Under the pieces are notes generated by a model. That model saw only the letters and a list, made by a program, of their open reading frames with translations, did not search any database and was not told where the DNA came from. A program made the position numbers and the translations under genes. Shown piece after piece: positions 57,526 through 64,000 of a stretch of DNA of 64,000 nucleotides. Each line of letters opens with the position of its first letter. The stretch's first letter is position 1. The DNA comes from Symsagittifera roscoffensis (lineage: Eukaryota > Xenacoelomorpha > Acoela > Convolutidae), in NCBI RefSeq assembly GCF_963678635.1, contig NC_087066.1, positions 53,152,312-53,216,311 of the forward strand. The letters run 5' to 3'.

Positions 57526-57684
57526 AGCCTATTCCTCTTTATCCTATGCAATTTTACCCTTTATACCTATTAAACTATATGTTTTATTCCACTCTACACA
57601 CCGTGTCGTATCGAAAATACCCCGCGAAGAGTCATACAAAATGATCGTTCTTACGTCTATTAACGCAATTTCGAACTAGTTATT

Positions 57685-58232
57685 GTTGCGAATTTTGTAA
57701 CCAAAGTAACGGAATATTTGTACTCGGGGTGGTTTTTTTTACTTCAGACAAATTTCGACTTTTTATCTAGCCGTTTTTGACGGAATTTTTTAAATGTCAT
57801 TCAAAAGGTATTATTGTCTCGAGCTTAAATTTGGAGAGATATTTCACCTGTTATCATTTTTGTAAAAGTTATGGGGGTTTAAAGATTGCCATTTTGGCCA
57901 ATTTGGGACAGTTAACGCACAATATATTTCGCGCTATTGACTCGTAAGCGGAGAGTTAATCCGTCTTTGAAATCGTTCCAAACGGGTTGAAGGAAGCTTA
58001 TTTGCCATAAATTATTTGTTTCTTGGAGCGAAATCTATCACTTTGTACTTTATACGCCGTATGGGGAGGGGGGGGGGGATAATTTTTACAAAAAATCTCA
58101 TATTTTGAACTTCTTTCTTCATTTTGTTATATTACATTTATTTTTCTAATGTTAATATTGCTCCATAGACCTTATCAGACAGTCAGAACGTTCAAGGTTT
58201 TGCCCTGATACGAGCAACTTTTTTTTTTTGCT
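57685..58232. repeat. Foldback family, left arm
   Basis: From a diverged end (TATTGTTGCGAATTTTG) through AGTAACGGAATATTTGTACT to the core (CTCCATAGACC, CCCTGATACGAGCAA). The first unit of the tandem duplication starts inside it at 58,021. Confidence 0.7.
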
Positions 58233-60202
58233 TGAAATTAATTTTGAACATTGTTTTTGCAGGCTTAAACAGCCGATTAGATTCTCCGCGAGTTAAAGAA
58301 GTTGGAATTTTTGCGCAGATAATTTATTCTTAATTGGCAAAACTGCTAACTTTGAAACTCCCCAAATTTTCAGAAAAAAATGACGCACGGGAAATTTTTT
58401 TTTTTGAACTTGAGCTTAGGAAGTTAACATCGTCCAATTGATAATCATACTTCCGTGAAAACTTGTTTAAAAGTCGAATAATGACCGAAGATGAAAAAAG
58501 CACAGCTTGCGTATTCCACTTTTTTTAAAATAAATGAAATAATTTCGCGACTAACTTGATCTGATCATTAGGCAAAATAAACTGAAGAGGCAAAACAAAC
58601 TTATTCCACCATTTTAAATGGTATCAGAAGTAAGCCATGTATCCTTTCAGGGAGGTATTAAAAAAACTTTTCTAAAAACTTTCAAAGTAGCAATCATTCA
58701 CAGTTTAGAAACTTAGAAATAAACTTATTGGACATGGAATTCATTAACTACAACACCATTTGATATCATTTAAATACTTATTTGAGCAGAAAAATTATAA
58801 ATTTGTTAAGATACACTTGAAAAGTTGACTATAGCCACGAAAACAGAGCCTCGAAAAGCTGGAAACAAAGTTATGAGTATCTGTTAAAAAAAGTTTGCTA
58901 ATTGTTGATAATAGGAAACCAAAAATGTTGATTAACTTACAAAAAATGGAAAAAAGCAAGTTGCAAAAGTCTGTTGCAAAGTCTGGATAACAGCTAAAAC
59001 CCAAAAATCATAAAATTATCTTCTATTTGCCTATGAAAAGCGCTTCTTGTTTTACCAAAAAACGTCAGCTTTGGTCAACAAAATAATAATTCCAAAAAAA
59101 CTAAACTGCAAAAAATAACAAAAAAATGCGCTTGAAAGGTTAACTTTTTCCCATGATTTTTGAGTACCATTTGACCACCGAGTTGCAGTTTATGTACCAG
59201 CAGATTTGGGGGGAGGGGCGGACGCTCCCCTCTCCCCACTTCAGGGATTGGATCCACTGCCGACCCAAATGATCCCCCTTTGTACTATTTTGCTTTAGCC
59301 ATTTTTGGCAGACTGACCCTAAAAGTTTTCTGAAGGCGCCTTTGGCGCCAACATATACTAATTTTGAGTGGGAAACGCGCGCCGAAAAAACGCAATTTTT
59401 TGGTCAAATTTTTCCAAAAAATAAAAACGCCTTCGGCGCAGGAAGTTTGGTCAAAATAGAGTTTTTATAGGGATTTGGTAGAGCTATTGGTCGACCTAGA
59501 AAAAAAGTAGACAAAATTTTCAATTTTTTTTTGAAAACCTTTACGCCCATCCCCTCCGATCGAGAAAATCTTAGATCCGCCCCTGCACTCTAGTGTGATT
59601 GAAGAAGCTCTACAATTTTCAAGAAACAATGACTTTTTAAAATACTTATTCCAATTTTTTTAATATTGATCACAGACCAGTTAAGGAAGTGTACACATTT
59701 AAATGAATCAACAAAATCAGTCGAAACAAAACATTCATCAAAACGATCCGTGTTTTTTCTATATTGGAACTGAACAAGGCTGAAATGTTGGTAATCATTC
59801 TGAGCATTGAAGTGGTGGGGAACTTTGTATTCGGGTGTGATAAGTTATTCTCCTTGCAAAATCAGGTCAAACAAAAATCATCGGATTGGTTGAAAAGCTT
59901 TTCATTTTAAAGGCCTGTTTTCCGTAATACGAACGACAAAAAACTTTGCAAAAAATTGTTTCAATGCTGAGACAAACAGGCTGGAATCTTTTCGAAATTT
60001 TGTATCGCCATTTTAGAGTAAGAAAACAGCATTAGAAATTCAAAAACTTCAGAAACAAACGTTCATTTTTTATGGTTTTTTAGTCTTGCTTTGACAAAAA
60101 TTGCTGATCGATTTGCCTTCTTTATTCAAAAAATTTTCAAGAATATGGTAGGAACATTCTGCGATACTTGCACAGCTACCAGTTTTCCTTGTTTCTAACT
60201 GC
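58021..60202. repeat. 2.18-kb tandem duplication, unit 1
   Basis: Starts TCTTGGAGCGAAATCTATCA and ends GTTTCTAACTGC. It contains the inner part of a foldback arm, a left-truncated hAT-type fragment (59,206-59,585, ending ATCCGCCCCTG) and an inverted AGCCG-type repeat end. No gene. Small open frames in it recur in unit 2 and are not credible. Confidence 0.9.
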
Positions 60203-62395
60203 TCTTGGAGCGAAATCTATCACTTTGTACTTTATACGCCGTATGGGGAGGGGGGATAATTTTTACGAAAAATCTCATATTTTGAAATGCTTTCTTCATT
60301 TTGTTATATTACATTTATTTTTCTAATGTTATTATTGCTCCATAGACCTTAACAGACAGTCAGAACGTTCAAGGTTTTGCCCTGATACGAGCAACTTTTT
60401 TTTGCTGGAAATTAATTTTGAACATTGTTTTTGCAGGCTTAAACAGCCGATTACATTCTCCGCGAGTTAAAAAAGTTGGAATTTTTGCGCAGATAATTTA
60501 TTCCAAATTGGCAGAACTGCTAACTTTTAAACTCCCCAAACTTTCAGAACAAAATGACGCACGGGAAATTTTTTTTGAATTTGAGCTTAGGAAGTTAACA
60601 TCGTCCAATTGATAATCATACTTCCATGAAAATTTGTTTAAAAGTCGAATAATGACCGAAGATGAAAAAAGCACAGCTCGCGTATTCCACTTTTTTTTTA
60701 AATAAATGAAATAATTTCGCGACTAACTTGATCTGATCATTAGGCAAAATAAACTGAAGAGGCAAAACAAACTTATTCCACCATTTTAAATGGTATCAGA
60801 AGTAAGCCATGTATCCTTTCAGGGAGGTATTAAAAAAACTTTTCTAAAAACTTTCAAAGTAGCAATCATTCACAGTTTAGAAACTTAGAAATAAACTTAT
60901 TGGACATGGAATTCATTAACTACAACACCATTTGATATCATATAAATATTTATTTGAGCAGAAAAATTATAAGTTTGTTAAGATACACTTGAAAAGTTGA
61001 CTATAGCCACGAAAACAGAGCCTCGAAAAGCTGGAAACAAAGTTATGAGTCTCTGTTAAAGAAAGTTTGCTAATCGTTGATAATAGGAAACCAAAAATGT
61101 TGATTAACTTACAAAAAATGGAAAAAAGCAAGTTGCAAAAGTCTGTTGCAAAGTCTGGATAACAGCTAAAACCCAAAAATCATAAAATTACCTTCTATTT
61201 GCCTATGAAAAGCGCTTCTTGTTTTACCAAAAAACGTCAGCTTTGGTCAACAAAATAATAATTCCAAAAAAACCAAACTGCAAAAAATAACAAAAAAATT
61301 CGCTTGAAAGGTTAACTTTTTCCCATGATTTTTGAGTACCATTTGACCACCGAGTTGCAGTGTATGTACACGATCTACCACCAGCAGATTTGGGGGGAGG
61401 GGCGGACGCTCCCCCCTCCCCACTTCAGGGATTGAATCCACTGCCGACCCAAATGATCCCCCTTTGTACTATTTTGCTTTAGCCATTTTTGGCAGACTGA
61501 CCATAAAAGTTTTCTGAAGGCGCCTTTGGCGCCAACATATACTAATTTTGAGTGGGAAACGCGCGCCGAAAAAACGCGATTTTTTGGTCAAATTTTTCCA
61601 AAAAATTACTAAAAACGCCTTCGGCGCAGGAAATTTGGTCAAAATAGGGTTTTTATAGGGATTTGGTAGAGCTATTGGTCGACCTAGAAAAAAAAAAGAC
61701 AAAATTTTCAAATTTTTTTTGAAAACCTTTACGCCCACCCCCTCCGATCGAGAAAATCTTAGATCCGCCCCTGCACTCTAGTGTGATTGAAGAAGCTCTA
61801 CAGTTTTCAAGAAACAATGACTTTTTAAAATACTAATTCCAATTTTTTTTGATATTGATCACAGGCCAGTTAAGGAAGTATACACATTTAAATGAATCAA
61901 CAAAATCAGTCGAAACAAAACATTCATCAAAACGATCCGTGTTTTTTTCTAAATTGGAACTGAACAAGGCTGAAATGTTGGTAATCATTCTGAGCATTGA
62001 AGTGGTGGGGAACTTTGTATTCGGGTGTGATAAGTTATTCTCCTTGCAAAATCAGGTAAAAAAAAATCATCGGATTGGTTGAAAAGCTTTTCATTTTAAA
62101 GGCCTGTTTTCCGTAATTCGAACGACAAAAAACTATGCAAAAAATTGTTTCAATGCTGAGACAAACTGGCTGGAATCTTTTCGAAGTTTTGTATCGCCAT
62201 TTTAGAGTAAGAAAACAGCAACAGAAATTCAAAAACTTCAGAAACAAACGTTCATTTTTTTATGGTTTTTTTGGTCATTTTTTTGACAAAAATTGCTGAT
62301 CGATTTGCCTTTTTTATTCAAAAAAATTTTCAAGAACATGGTAGGAACATTCTGCGATACTTGCACAGCTACCGGTTTTCCTTGTTTCTAACTGC
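60203..62395. repeat. 2.18-kb tandem duplication, unit 2
   Basis: Same start and end as unit 1, directly adjoining it. Differences are scattered single bases and small length changes in homopolymers and G runs; long stretches are identical. hAT-type fragment at 61,388-61,773. This is the younger-looking event of the repeat island. Confidence 0.9.
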
Positions 62396-63722
62396 TTCAT
62401 GAGTAAATAATGGTTTTTGACTAAAAGCGTGCAAAGATTTCCTCATGAGCTTTGGTCCAAAAAAACATGCGATAAATTCAGTCGAGTAAAATTGGACCCA
62501 AGTTGAGCGTGCCAATAATTTGATAATTATCTCTTTTATGTTATGGGTACAGTGTAAAACGAAACCATAATGATTTACTATGTGTTTTTTTTGGCAGAAC
62601 ATTGAATTAGCAATGTTTGTGTTATTTATTCACGCTCAAACCAAGTTTTTTAACTTTTTCGGGGAAATGACAAAATATGATGCAATTTGGTCTATTTTGT
62701 GCTGAACGTTGTTTACTTAGTATTCCAAATTTCAATAATATGCTAAAAAAAACTTTGAAAAGTCAGAAAAACTGAAAATTTTTCTACAAAACAATTAATT
62801 TACTTGAAAATGTATCAACTCATTGTATTGTATAAACTGCTCTTATTTTTAACTTTTTTATGATTACAAAAGTTTTCTACACTTTTTTAAAACTCGAAAT
62901 ATTCACCCAACGAAATAAATTTTTTTACTTATGATAAAGAAACAGCATAACATCCCCAAACATTTTCAATTGTTTGGAGCTTCTGCTTGAGCCATGTTTT
63001 TGTAGCATCCGTTGATTTTTTTTGTAGAAGCAAACTAACAAAAGGAAAAGAAAGTCTAATCGTGCAATCATAATTCAGTTTTTTGCGTAATCGTTGCTGG
63101 GAGCTGAGCTATTTCCTAGTTTGAATATTATTCAACAAGACGTCGAAAAGATTTAAAACCAGTGGAAATTGATATTAACGTTCCTGCAAAACTGAAAGAA
63201 AAACAAAGAGCAACATGCCGTTAGTACCGATAACCTACTTAGTACCGATAACCTACTTAATGATGAAAAATAACCAGGTCGTTGGTGCCTCTGCAAGCTG
63301 AGTTGAGCCATTTGCTGGATTGAGATGCACGCAGCAGGGCAGTTTAGTCAAAAACCTCAAAATGAAAACAACAATTTTGTAGTTTTTTTAATTTTAAAAA
63401 ATTAAAAAACAAACTCCAATCTCAGTTCAAAAATTTTTTTTCAAAAAATTATTATACAATGCGTTTACTTTGTTTATGCAAATGTTTTTTTTCCAAGTAT
63501 TTCATGATGCTATTCGAAAGGCAGTTTTTTTCAATATGTATGTGTTCACGCAAACAGATGTGAAAAACTACATTTATTTTTTCCCTCATTTTTTGCCTTG
63601 TGCAATTTTGCAGTCTGTCTGAAACATTTGGTCGCTGTGAAGTGTTTATTTTGTTGATGCAAATTTCCTATTTATCCTTATTACTCGTACGTACATTGTT
63701 CGATTTCTTTGAAACGTTATAG
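62396..63722. other. No gene seen; probable intron or flank
   Basis: AT-rich. An 18-bp unit (AGTACCGATAACCTACTT) is doubled at about 63,222-63,258. The end, TTGAAACGTTATAG, could be the 3' splice site before the transposase exon. Confidence 0.4.
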
Positions 63723-64000
63723 AATGTGAAGAAGGCGGAACTGGACAACGTGGAGAGATCCAAGATTCTTTCCATGCTATCAGAAGGGCCAAACACGGTC
63801 GAGATTGCTATAGGCTTACAACGAGACCATCGGACCATAAAAGCGTTTATTCAAGACAGCAAAAAAGTCCGAAGCAATGGAAGAAGAGGTATCTTAAAAG
63901 TATCAAACAGAGAGAGAGAGGACACATTTAAACCTTGCTATGAAAAAAACGCCTTTATCCACCATCAGGAACATTTTCGTGGAAATGGGGGTAACCAAAT
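63723..64000 (+). pseudogene. Tc1/mariner-type transposase, N-terminal part, frameshifted, cut by window
   Basis: The frame reads VKKAELDNVERSKILSMLSE, then TVEIAIGLQRDHRTIKAFIQ, a double helix-turn-helix DNA-binding region of a Tc1-like transposase. It continues GRRGILKVSNRERE. At the GA-dinucleotide run (about 63,908-63,921) the homologous frame shifts; the other frame goes on LNLAMKKTPLSTIRNIFVEM, the start of the catalytic region. The catalytic DDE/D residues lie beyond the window. The exon is preceded by TTATAG, a possible 3' splice site; no ATG is seen at the start of the frame. Confidence 0.75.

Noticed and set aside
58795-61441. 69- and 60-64-codon frames conserved in both tandem units
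   Set aside because: Their conservation only reflects the recent duplication; one crosses a hAT-type fragment and none has a domain.

Overview
This window is nuclear DNA from an animal, most likely an invertebrate. It is AT-rich, has spliceosomal GT-AG introns, carries two animal genes (a ropporin-like sperm/cilium protein and an A4GALT-type Golgi glycosyltransferase), and is otherwise built of transposable elements. I cannot name the species. A ropporin gene suggests an animal that still uses motile cilia or flagella. All calls are from reading the sequence; no database search was possible.

Layout. 1-6.4 kb: small inverted-repeat elements, three copies of a foldback family with TTGTTCCGAC ends, and a clean intronless ropporin-1-like gene on the minus strand (4,811-5,467). 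6.4-13.7 kb: a badly decayed Ty3/Gypsy-type element on the minus strand (gag, protease, RT, RNase H, integrase, LTR remnants). About 1.25 kb of its RT region is duplicated at 13.7-14.9 kb. 15-21 kb: no gene, one textbook non-autonomous hAT element (16,428-16,955, perfect 8-bp target duplication), and a 266-bp tandem repeat that is extremely C-rich.

21,493-39,927: one 18.4-kb LTR retroelement on the minus strand with ~410-bp LTRs, TG...CA ends and a 4-bp ATAA target duplication. In its own 5'-3' order it holds a leader, two overlapping extra ORFs, an N/Q/P-rich frame, gag with a CCHC knuckle, an N/R/Y/S-rich segment, protease, RT, RNase H, integrase with a GPY module, a membrane plus Pro-rich ORF, an envelope-like glycoprotein region whose layout resembles chuvirus-type glycoproteins, and an undisrupted 523-codon ORF of unknown function. 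It is far larger than a usual 5-8 kb Gypsy element and is defective: frameshifts, stops, and a catalytic Asp of integrase changed to Gly. It is the best candidate here for something undescribed.

40-51 kb: no gene, scattered repeats. 51,137-56,651: a four-exon alpha-1,4-galactosyl/N-acetylglucosaminyltransferase-like gene (382 codons, all phases compatible). Its introns hold several mobile elements and a stray copy of part of its own exon 1. 57-62.4 kb: repeat island, including a 2.18-kb tandem duplication. 63.7-64.0 kb: the 5' part of a frameshifted Tc1/mariner-type transposase running off the window.

The two host genes are unrelated in function. The main story is repeated, nested invasion by mobile elements around and inside them.
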